From: Bacteroidota bacterium
GTDB lineage: Bacteria > Bacteroidota > Ignavibacteria > SZUA-365
Assembly (NCBI GenBank): GCA_018224415.1
Contig: JAGTUZ010000082.1
Coordinates: 1 to 5,456 of the forward strand
DNA: 5,456 bases
Direction: 5' to 3'
Shown here in pieces: positions 1-5,456 of the stretch. The notes under the pieces are model-generated. The model was not told the DNA's origin. It saw only the letters and a list, made by a program, of their open reading frames with translations, and did no database searches. A program made the position numbers and the translations under genes. Numbering within the stretch: the first letter of the stretch is position 1; each line of letters begins with the position of its first letter.

Positions 1-99
1 CATGAAACCATCATCCGCTTCGCCCCGCCGCTGGTCATCTCGAAGGAAGACCTCGACTGGGCGCTCGAACGCATCGAAAAGGTCCTGACATCGTTATAA
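1..99 (+). CDS. rocD: Ornithine aminotransferase, C-terminal end (5' end outside window)
   Basis: Frame 1 is open from the left edge to a TAA at 97-99 and gives 32 residues. They include TIIRFAPPLVI followed by an acidic/aromatic helix with DLDWALERIEKVL. This is the typical C-terminus of ornithine-oxo-acid transaminase, a PLP-dependent class III aminotransferase that converts ornithine and 2-oxoglutarate to glutamate semialdehyde and glutamate in the cytoplasm. The phrase RFAPPLVI followed by a closing amphipathic helix is also found, less exactly, in acetylornithine and 4-aminobutyrate aminotransferases. The exact substrate is therefore an inference from a short tail, and the PLP lysine and substrate-binding residues lie outside the window. 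The next gene begins 35 bases downstream with no terminator between, so the two are probably co-transcribed. Confidence 0.8.
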   Translation, partial: HETIIRFAPPLVISKEDLDWALERIEKVLTSL

Positions 100-124
100 T
101 TCCTCTCTCAATCATCCATCCAAT

Positions 125-128
125 GGAG
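125..128 (+). promoter_or_regulatory. Ribosome binding site of the COG2403 P-loop gene
   Basis: GGAG lies 6 bases before the ATG at 135. It decides the start: another in-frame ATG exists at 123, but it is followed by GAG and then the stop TGA (129-131), so it cannot begin this protein. Confidence 0.75.
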
Positions 129-134
129 TGATCC

Positions 135-1466
135 ATGGCAGTAAAAACACGCATCAACACGATCATCGTCGGCGCCGCCGGCCGTGATTTCCACAACTTC
201 AACATGGTCTATCGGGACAACGAACTGTATAATGTGGTGGCTTTCACGGCGGCGCAGATCCCTGACATCGCCGGACGCAAATACCCCGCCTCCCTCGCCG
301 GCAAGCTCTATCCCAAGGGCATTCCCATCCATGTCGAGGACGATCTCGAGAAACTGATCGTGAAGTTCGAAGTGCAGGAAGTTGTGTTCGCCTACAGCGA
401 CGTGACGTACGATCGCGTGATGAGCATCGGCAGCCGCGCCACCGCGGCCGGCGCACATTTCAAGATCCTGAGTGCGAAAGACACGATGATCAAGAGCAAA
501 AAGCCAGTGGTGTCGGTGACGGCCGTGCGCACGGGCAGCGGCAAGAGCCAGACCACACGCAAGGTTGCCAACATCCTGCAGGCCATGGGATTCAAGGTCG
601 CTGCGATCCGCCATCCGATGCCCTACGGAGATCTGGCCAAGCAGAAGGTGCAGCGCTTCGCGTCCATCGCCGACCTGAAGAAACACAAATGCACCATCGA
701 GGAGATGGAAGAGTACGAGCCGCATATCGTCAACGGCACCATCATCTACTCGGGCGTCGACTACCAGGCCATCGTCGACCAGGCGGAGAAGGAAGCCGAC
801 ATCATCCTGTGGGACGGCGGCAACAACGACATGCCCTTCTACAAGCCCGACCTCAACATCGTGGTGGCCGATCCGCTGCGCGTGGGTGACGAGTTGAGCT
901 ACTATCCCTCCGAAGCCAACCTGCGCATGGCCGACGTCGTTGTGATCAACAAGATCGACAGCGCCGAGCCGATGGACGTGCTTGAACTGCGCCACAACAT
1001 CCGCAGCGTCAATCCAAAAGCGCAGATCATCGATGCCGCCAGTCCGCTCATCGTCGAACGCGGCGAGCAGATCCTGGGCAAGCGCGTGCTGGTCGTGGAA
1101 GACGGTCCGACGCTCACGCACGGCGAGATGGAATTCGGCGCCGGCACCGTGGCCGCCGAGAAGTTCGGCGCCGCCGAGCTCGTCGATCCGCGCCAGTGGG
1201 CCGTGGGTTCGATCAAGAAGACCTTCGAAATCTACCCCGAGATCGGCGTACTGCTGCCGGCCATGGGTTATGGCGACCAGCAGATCAAGGACCTCACCGC
1301 GACCATCAACAAGGTGCCCTGCGACCTCGTTGTCATCGGCACCCCGATCGACCTCAAGCGCGTGGCGAAGTTCAAGAAGCCGTCCGTCCGCGTGCAGTAC
1401 GAACTTCAGGAAATCGGCGAGCCGAACCTGAAAACCGTGCTCGACGTGTTCACGCAGAAACTCTAA
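135..1466 (+). CDS. COG2403-family P-loop GTPase, cyclic 2,3-diphosphoglycerate synthetase-like
   Basis: This is a complete 443-residue protein, close to the roughly 460 residues of the archaeal founding member. It starts with a Rossmann-like strand and the motif VGAAGRDFHNFN (12-23), which I recognise as the family hallmark. A P-loop follows in AVRTGSGKSQTTR (130-142, lysine 137), then a Walker B/G3-like DIILWDGGNND (222-232) and an NKID G4-like guanine motif (272-275). The C-terminal third holds VEDGPTLTHGEM (321-332), LLPAMGYGDQQI (373-384) and the phrase IGTPIDLKRV (401-410). No signal peptide or membrane segment is seen, so it should be cytoplasmic. The Methanothermus fervidus homologue cyclises 2,3-diphosphoglycerate with ATP, but bacterial members are mostly of unproven function. 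The upstream ornithine aminotransferase suggests a role near ornithine/arginine metabolism instead. Family membership is firm; the reaction is not. Confidence 0.88.
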   Translation: MAVKTRINTIIVGAAGRDFHNFNMVYRDNELYNVVAFTAAQIPDIAGRKYPASLAGKLYPKGIPIHVEDDLEKLIVKFEVQEVVFAYSDVTYDRVMSIGSRATAAGAHFKILSAKDTMIKSKKPVVSVTAVRTGSGKSQTTRKVANILQAMGFKVAAIRHPMPYGDLAKQKVQRFASIADLKKHKCTIEEMEEYEPHIVNGTIIYSGVDYQAIVDQAEKEADIILWDGGNNDMPFYKPDLNIVVADPLRVGDELSYYPSEANLRMADVVVINKIDSAEPMDVLELRHNIRSVNPKAQIIDAASPLIVERGEQILGKRVLVVEDGPTLTHGEMEFGAGTVAAEKFGAAELVDPRQWAVGSIKKTFEIYPEIGVLLPAMGYGDQQIKDLTATINKVPCDLVVIGTPIDLKRVAKFKKPSVRVQYELQEIGEPNLKTVLDVFTQKL

Positions 1467-1488
1467 GACCGCAAGTCTGATTCGATTC

Positions 1489-1519
1489 AAACGGCGCTCC
1501 CCGGAGCGCCGTTTTTTTT
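1489..1519 (+). terminator. Rho-independent terminator after the two-gene operon
   Basis: The arms ACGGCGCTCC (1491-1500) and GGAGCGCCGT (1503-1512) are perfectly complementary. Because of the two-base spacer, the outer 8-9 pairs form with a CC-rich loop of 4-6 bases. A run of eight T (1512-1519) follows directly. The hairpin begins 24 bases after the stop codon at 1466. There is no matching long A-run on the left side (only AA at 1489-1490), so it should work mainly for the + strand. Confidence 0.92.
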
Positions 1520-1545
1520 CCGCGCGCAACGGGATTCATGGCCTG

Positions 1546-1581
1546 CCGCGCCGAAGCTCCACGAAGTGGAGCGAAGGCGGG
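1546..1581. repeat. Extended imperfect inverted repeat with GAA internal loop
   Basis: The inner arms GCTCCAC (1556-1562) and GTGGAGC (1566-1572) pair perfectly around a GAA triloop closed by C-G. A symmetric GAA/GAA internal loop (1553-1555 and 1573-1575) follows. The outer arms CCGCGCC (1546-1552) and GGCGGG (1576-1581) then pair with one bulged G. CGAAG therefore occurs three times (1552-1556, 1562-1566, 1571-1575). There is no T-run after it, so it is not a standard terminator. It could be a dispersed REP-like intergenic element, or a fold in the leader RNA if transcription starts upstream of it. The inverted repeat is plain to see; its role is unknown. Confidence 0.7.
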
Positions 1582-1609
1582 TCCTTCCGTCCTTCCGTCC
1601 TTCCGTCCC
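1581..1609. repeat. 8-base tandem repeat, unit GTCCTTCC, about 3.5 copies
   Basis: Three perfect units occupy 1581-1588, 1589-1596 and 1597-1604, with a partial fourth (GTCC, 1605-1608). The array abuts the inverted repeat at 1546-1581, sharing its last base, and lies about 90 bases before the start of the large exported-protein gene. Short perfect tandem repeats of this kind can vary in copy number by slippage. Confidence 0.85.
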
Positions 1610-1616
1610 GCGCGGC

Positions 1617-1648
1617 CCTTTCCCCCTTTCCCCCTTTCCTGCTTTCCG
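1617..1648. repeat. Second 8-base-period pyrimidine repeat, unit CCTTTCCC
   Basis: Two perfect units (1617-1624 and 1625-1632) are followed by two degenerate ones, CCTTTCCT (1633-1640) and GCTTTCCG (1641-1648). From 1616 to 1640 the + strand is pure pyrimidine. The period equals that of the adjacent GTCCTTCC array, but the unit differs. It lies immediately upstream of the only AT-rich, promoter-like patch before the large gene. Confidence 0.75.
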
Positions 1649-1672
1649 CTATCTTACCGTATTCGATATATC
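1643..1672 (+). promoter_or_regulatory. Weak promoter-like patch upstream of the large exported-protein gene
   Basis: TTTCCG (1643-1648) and GATATA (1665-1670) are 16 bases apart, and TATATC (1667-1672) gives an 18-base alternative. The AT-rich box contains the perfect palindrome GATATATC (1665-1672). The match to a sigma-70 consensus is poor. The Bacteroidota-type TAnnTTTG box is not present in the interval. The call rests mainly on position: downstream of a terminator, 25-30 bases before the start codon, and the only low-GC patch in the intergenic region. Confidence 0.25.
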
Positions 1673-1688
1673 CGAAATTTCCTTCTCC

Positions 1689-1692
1689 GGAG
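1689..1692 (+). promoter_or_regulatory. Ribosome binding site of the large exported-protein gene
   Basis: GGAG ends 5 bases before the ATG at 1698 and supports that start. It is the right half of the perfect 8-base palindrome CTCCGGAG (1685-1692), but a hairpin of that size without a loop would be unstable, so regulation through it is doubtful. Confidence 0.75.
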
Positions 1693-1697
1693 TTCAT

Positions 1698-4600
1698 ATG
1701 AGATCCGCCTTCCGATCCGCTGTTCTTCTCCTTCTCTTCATTGCCACGGGCATGACGGCGCGGGCACAGGGCAGCTGGGTGCAGCAGCCCACGGCGCTGC
1801 AGTCGGCGCCGACGACGTTTGTGCAGGTGGGCGGACTCTGGGGCGTGGCCATGTCCGACACGGGCACGGGCTTCGCCGCGGGCTATGCCTCCGTGGCCAA
1901 CGGCTTCTCGGGCGTGCTGCGCAAGACCGCGGGCAATCCGACCTGGTTCGTGCTGCCCTCATCAAACTTCGCGTCGCTGCCGAACAGCCACAGCCTGTGG
2001 TCGGCGGTGACCGTCGTGGGCACACACGTGTGGGTGTCGGGGTCGAACGGACGGCTCTTCAAGTCCACCGACAATGGCAACAACTGGGCGGCCGCCACGA
2101 ACGGTCTGGGCGGAAATACGCTGTACGACGTGTTTTTCAAGAACCAGAACGAAGGCATGACCGTCGGCAGCGACGGCGTGTTCTATTACACCTCCGACGG
2201 TGGGGCGAACTGGGTGGCGCAGACGCTGCCCACCACGATTCCCAACACCACGCCGCTCTATGGCGTGCACAGTGCCGGGAGCAACTGGTATATCTCCGGG
2301 GGAACGAACACCCTCATGCGCGGCACACCCGCCACGTCGTCGACGGGCTGGGTCGACCTGACCGGCAACGCACCCGGCGTCGGCGGCATCGAAGGACTGC
2401 AGTTTCTCGACAACGCGACCGGCACCATCGGCGGCATCACACTCACCGGGTCGTCGGTCTACCGCACCACGAATTCCGGCGCGAGCTGGACGTCCATCGG
2501 CGGCGGCCTCCCCGCCCTCAATCCGTACAACGGGGTCTTTTTCTTCCAGTCCGACACCGGCTGGGTAGGGAATTCCTCGAGCAATATCTACCGCACGATC
2601 AACGGCGGACAGAACTGGACGCAGTCCTCGACCACCACACTGCCCAGCCAGACCCTGAGCAACTGGCTCACGCGTCTCGCCTTTCCCTCGCGCCACATCG
2701 GCTTCGCCAGCGGCGGAGCGCCCGGCACGAGCAGCACGGGGTGGATACTCCGCTGGCAGACCCCGCCCATACCGGACATCTCCACCACACCCGACTCACT
2801 GGCCTTCGGCACGCTGGACTGCGATACCACCACCACGAAAATCTTTACCATCAGCAACACCGGCGGCGCAGTGCTGAACATTTCGCAGATCAGCTTTTCG
2901 TCGAGTGAATTCAGCATCGTGGGTCCGCCCCCTACCTCGGTGCCCATCAGCGGCGGTGCGACCTTCGTCATCCGCTGGACCCCCGCCGTGCCGGGGAGCA
3001 TGCCCGCCAATGCCGGCATGACCATCACCAGTGATGATCCGGATGACAGTCCGTATTTCGTGTCCTTCCGCGGGCAGTGGAATGTCGGCAACTTCGCCAT
3101 TGGGAATAATTACGACTTCGGCACCACCTGCGTCGGCGACTCGCTGGACATCAACCTCATCATCACCGTGACCGGCAACCTCTCGCCGGCGATCATCGCG
3201 TTCGAACACGTGAGCGGGCCGACCTTCGTTCGCCTGGTCACACCCGCCGTGGGTGCAACCATCGGCGGCAGCACGCCGTTCACCTTCCGCGCCCAGCCAT
3301 CCGCCGGTGGCGCACTTTCGTCGGTGTATCGCCTGGTGTACGGCAATCCCCTCTGCCCGAAGCAACAGCTGATCACCTTCACCACGTCGGTGCAGAACGC
3401 CGACCTCGCGTTGAATCCCGTGGTGGTGGACTTCGGTGACGTGTGCGTCGGCGAGGAAAAGGACCTTGAGGTCACCGTGACCAACAACGGCACGTCCAAC
3501 GGCATGATCAGCCAGCGCATCTTTGCGTCCGGACGCAACGCCTTTCCGAACCAGCATTTCACACCGTTCGGTCCGGTAACCCCGGGGTCGTCGATGAAGT
3601 ACCGCGTGCGTTTTGCGCCGACGAGCAACGACACGGGCATGATCCAGGCCGAATACAAGCTCGTGGTGGATCCCTGTCGCGACACACTGCTGCTGACGCT
3701 GAAGGGCCGGGGCGTGTCTCCGCGCATTGTCTTCACGCCGACATCGGTGCTGGGACTGGGACCGGTGCCCACCGGACAGGTCACCGAGGAAAACGTCTTC
3801 ATCACCAACACCGGCAACACGGCACTGAATCTCAGCGCCATCACGCTCAATCCGCCACATCCGCGACTGACGCTGCTGAACGCGCCGCCGCTTCCTTCGA
3901 TGCTGTCCCCGGGACAGACCGTTTCGGTGCGCGTGCGTTTCACACCCGACCGCGTCGAGGTCATCAACGCGAACCTTTGTGTGCACTGGTCCTCGCCCTG
4001 CGCTGACTCGACCTGTCTCCCCGTGGCTGCCACCAGCGGAGACGCGCCGACCATCGACGTCGCGGCGATCTTCGACATGGGCCTGCAGCCCTGCGCGGGC
4101 GAGTTGCGTGACACGTTATGGGTGCGCAACCTCGGCGGGGGCACGCTGAACATCAGCCGCTTCCTCCTGGGCGGCAACGATCCCGGCCACTTCACCGTGC
4201 ACGCGCCGGCCACACCCGCGCAGGTGCGGGGCTTTGATTCCGTTGCCATCGTGATCGGCTTCCTTCGCGCAGACAACGGGACGAGCAGCGCCGAACTGAC
4301 CATCGAGCACAACGACTCCAAAAGCAGTGGCAGCAGCATCGTGCAGCTGCGCGCAGATCGACAGAGCGTCGAGTTCGGCGTGACCGGCGACACGACTTCG
4401 ACCTTCGTCTCGTGCGCGGGTGTCGGTGCGAACCGCAGTTTCCAGATCCGCAATCTGGGAGTGCAGGAACTTGAAGTGCGTGATATCATGGTCATCGCCG
4501 GATCATCGGAGTTCCATGTTGCCAGCACGCCGCTTCCGACCATGATTCCCGGCGGCTCGGGACTGCCCTTCGAGATCAATTTCACACCCCCGCAGAAAGG

Positions 4601-5456
4601 CATGTTCACCGGCACCGTGCGCATCACCGTGGGTCCCTGCGACGACACCTACCTTGTCAACGTCACCGGACAGGGCAACATCACCGAAGTCACCTTCACC
4701 CCCGATCCGGTCGACTTCGGCAACGTTGACGTCGGCAACTCCAACACCCGCGTTGTGCGTGTCACCAACAACGGCACAACCGCGTTGTCCGTGAACGACA
4801 TCTTCCTCCGGCCGGGCTCGACCGAATTCAGCCTCGAAGCACTTCCGACGCTGCCGGTGATCATCAACGCCGGAGCGTTCCGCGAGCTGACCGTGCGCTT
4901 CTCCCCGCAGTCCGTCGGCAGCATCGAGACAAATCTCTGCGTGAGCGTGACCGCTCCCTGTCCCGACACCGTGTGTGTCACCGTGCGCGGACGCGGCAAT
5001 TCCACTGGCCTGGCCGTGACGAAAACCCGTCTTGAATACACGCTTGATCCCTGCTCCTTCACCGAGCGCTGCGATTCGCTCGACGTGGTCAACAGTTCGG
5101 GCGCCACCGTCCGAATCACCGATGTGCGTGTCGAGCCAGCCGGCGGCTTCACGGTCACGCTCCCCGGCGCGCTGCCGCTCGCGATCGGCAACGGCGGCGG
5201 CGCGACGGTGAAGGTCTGCGCCCAACCGGGCTTCACCGGCACACGCACAGCGAATCTGGTTATCGAAAGCGACGACGCGGCCGTGCCGCTGATCCGCATT
5301 CCGCTCACCGCGCGGCGCGACAGCAGCGGCTTGGCGCTGTCCCGCCTCACGATCGATTTTGGTACGATTGCTCCCTGCGAGGCCGGAATTTCCGAATTCG
5401 TATATATTACAAACACCGGCACGCTGCAGGAATTCCTCGACACGCTCGCGCGCAAC
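1698..5456 (+). CDS. Giant exported protein: signal peptide, seven-bladed propeller and ASH-type repeats (3' end outside window)
   Basis: One frame stays open for 1253 codons from the ATG at 1698 to the right edge. Start choice rests on the GGAG at 1689-1692 and an immediate signal peptide: R2 and R6, the hydrophobic core AVLLLLFIA (8-16), and a likely cleavage ARA/QG after residue 23. Residues 24-354 read as a YCF48/Hcf136- or BNR-like beta-propeller with STDNGNNW (123-130), TSDGGANW (165-172), TTNSGASW (257-264) and TINGGQNW (300-307). Residues 360-1253 hold nine ASH/choice-of-anchor-D-like beta-sandwich domains, marked by recurring FG, N-x-G and FxP phrases. The protein is probably surface-exposed or secreted, with the propeller as a possible binding head on a long stalk. 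In Bacteroidota and relatives such proteins often end in a type IX secretion sorting domain, but that end is not visible. No catalytic motif is seen. The function is unknown; the architecture is well supported. Confidence 0.9.
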   Translation, partial: MRSAFRSAVLLLLFIATGMTARAQGSWVQQPTALQSAPTTFVQVGGLWGVAMSDTGTGFAAGYASVANGFSGVLRKTAGNPTWFVLPSSNFASLPNSHSLWSAVTVVGTHVWVSGSNGRLFKSTDNGNNWAAATNGLGGNTLYDVFFKNQNEGMTVGSDGVFYYTSDGGANWVAQTLPTTIPNTTPLYGVHSAGSNWYISGGTNTLMRGTPATSSTGWVDLTGNAPGVGGIEGLQFLDNATGTIGGITLTGSSVYRTTNSGASWTSIGGGLPALNPYNGVFFFQSDTGWVGNSSSNIYRTINGGQNWTQSSTTTLPSQTLSNWLTRLAFPSRHIGFASGGAPGTSSTGWILRWQTPPIPDISTTPDSLAFGTLDCDTTTTKIFTISNTGGAVLNISQISFSSSEFSIVGPPPTSVPISGGATFVIRWTPAVPGSMPANAGMTITSDDPDDSPYFVSFRGQWNVGNFAIGNNYDFGTTCVGDSLDINLIITVTGNLSPAIIAFEHVSGPTFVRLVTPAVGATIGGSTPFTFRAQPSAGGALSSVYRLVYGNPLCPKQQLITFTTSVQNADLALNPVVVDFGDVCVGEEKDLEVTVTNNGTSNGMISQRIFASGRNAFPNQHFTPFGPVTPGSSMKYRVRFAPTSNDTGMIQAEYKLVVDPCRDTLLLTLKGRGVSPRIVFTPTSVLGLGPVPTGQVTEENVFITNTGNTALNLSAITLNPPHPRLTLLNAPPLPSMLSPGQTVSVRVRFTPDRVEVINANLCVHWSSPCADSTCLPVAATSGDAPTIDVAAIFDMGLQPCAGELRDTLWVRNLGGGTLNISRFLLGGNDPGHFTVHAPATPAQVRGFDSVAIVIGFLRADNGTSSAELTIEHNDSKSSGSSIVQLRADRQSVEFGVTGDTTSTFVSCAGVGANRSFQIRNLGVQELEVRDIMVIAGSSEFHVASTPLPTMIPGGSGLPFEINFTPPQKGMFTGTVRITVGPCDDTYLVNVTGQGNITEVTFTPDPVDFGNVDVGNSNTRVVRVTNNGTTALSVNDIFLRPGSTEFSLEALPTLPVIINAGAFRELTVRFSPQSVGSIETNLCVSVTAPCPDTVCVTVRGRGNSTGLAVTKTRLEYTLDPCSFTERCDSLDVVNSSGATVRITDVRVEPAGGFTVTLPGALPLAIGNGGGATVKVCAQPGFTGTRTANLVIESDDAAVPLIRIPLTARRDSSGLALSRLTIDFGTIAPCEAGISEFVYITNTGTLQEFLDTLARN
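1767..2759 (+). other. Encoded domain: YCF48/BNR-like seven-bladed beta-propeller
   Basis: After the signal peptide, outer-strand tryptophans recur at residues 83, 130, 172, 218, 264 and 307, spaced 42-47 apart. An extra one at residue 27 in SWVQQ sits where a closing strand would be. Each blade has an inner phrase such as LYDVFF or RLAF, a glycine-rich strand such as TGFAAG, EGMTVG, TGWVG or IGFASG, and a third strand of the type VFYYT or IYRT. The last blade (about 325-353) has only the first strands, so residue 27 most likely supplies its outer strand. Blade four (near 218) has lost the DGG turn. Alternatively GWILRW (348-353) is the last outer strand and residue 27 is a cap. Such propellers bind protein or sugar partners in some families; the partner here is unknown. 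Confidence 0.72.
2775..5456 (+). repeat. Encoded tandem array of nine ASH/choice-of-anchor-D-like domains
   Basis: Approximate domains by residue are 360-459, 464-563, 569-672, 675-780, 785-887, 888-994, 996-1101, 1104-1207 and 1211 onward (cut). Most start with a strand ending in FG (370-371, 474-475, 579-580, 893-894, 1007-1008, 1221-1222). Then comes a strand ending in N-x-G or similar (SNTG, TNNG, TNTG, RNLG). A later FxP phrase appears as RFAP, RFTP, NFTP or RFSP, and the closing strand often ends in GRG, GQG or TAR. These are immunoglobulin-like beta-sandwich features of the ASPM-SPD2-Hydin group, abundant in bacterial surface proteins. The DNA copies are well diverged, so this is an old array and not a recent duplication. 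Domains 4 and 7 are most alike; domain 2 is the most divergent. Confidence 0.8.

Noticed and set aside
108..1529. 473-codon open frame on the minus strand opposite the COG2403 gene
   Set aside because: It lies wholly antisense to a well-conserved gene, crosses the terminator hairpin, and is rich in H, R, D and G as expected from the complement of GC-rich codons. No family motif is seen.
1546..1581. Second terminator reading of the inverted repeat
   Set aside because: No T-run follows on the plus strand, and the upstream side has no A-run that would serve the minus strand.
1581..1648. CRISPR-like array
   Set aside because: Units are 8 bases with no spacers between them, so this is a simple tandem repeat.
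1661..1677. Operator-like inverted repeat TTCG-ATATATC-CGAA
   Set aside because: The outer arms are only 4 bases and do not share a centre with the inner GATATATC palindrome. It is too weak to call a binding site.
1538..2908. 456-codon plus-strand frame overlapping the large exported-protein gene
   Set aside because: It starts before the inverted repeat, translates both tandem repeats and becomes an R/H-rich low-complexity string. The overlapping frame from 1698 has a signal peptide, propeller and ASH motifs and a ribosome site.
2796..5455. Long minus-strand frames of 396, 512, 240 and 268 codons opposite the ASH array
   Set aside because: All are antisense to coherent repeat domains in the plus frame, overlap each other, and show no domain or ribosome site. 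They are GC-driven shadow frames.

Overview
The window is GC-rich and densely coded on the + strand. It suggests a high-GC member of the Bacteroidota/Chlorobi (FCB) assemblage, such as a Kapabacteria- or Ignavibacteria-like lineage. The main reason is the very large exported protein made of a YCF48/BNR-like propeller followed by many ASH-type beta-sandwich repeats, an architecture common among type IX secretion cargo in that group. The lineage is an inference from architecture, because no rRNA or other phylogenetic marker is present.

Left part (1-1519): the last 32 codons of an ornithine aminotransferase-type enzyme are followed, after 35 bases without a terminator, by a complete gene for a P-loop protein of the COG2403 'predicted GTPase / cyclic 2,3-diphosphoglycerate synthetase' family. 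The two look like one operon, closed by a strong intrinsic terminator. The neighbour hints at a link to ornithine/arginine nitrogen metabolism, so the inherited cyclic-2,3-DPG name should be treated with caution.

Intergenic part (1467-1697, 231 bases): after the terminator lie a strongly folded imperfect inverted repeat (1546-1581) and two back-to-back 8-base-period tandem repeats in a pyrimidine-rich tract (1581-1609 and 1617-1648). A weak promoter-like AT-rich patch and a clear Shine-Dalgarno sequence follow.

Right part (1698 to the window end): one open frame of 1253 codons runs off the right edge. It encodes a signal peptide, an apparent seven-bladed beta-propeller closed by an N-terminal strand, and nine ASH/choice-of-anchor-D-like domains of about 100-110 residues, the ninth cut by the window. 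The domains do not repeat uniformly: from the third onward their cysteine patterns cycle with a period of three domains (A-B-C, A-B-C, A), which suggests duplication of a three-domain block. No membrane anchor or C-terminal sorting signal is visible, because the C-terminus lies outside the window.

No tRNA, rRNA, CRISPR array, insertion sequence or phage gene was seen. The cysteine-typed three-domain super-repeat and the repeat-rich leader of the giant surface-protein gene are the most unusual parts. I saw no evidence for a new defence or mobile system.
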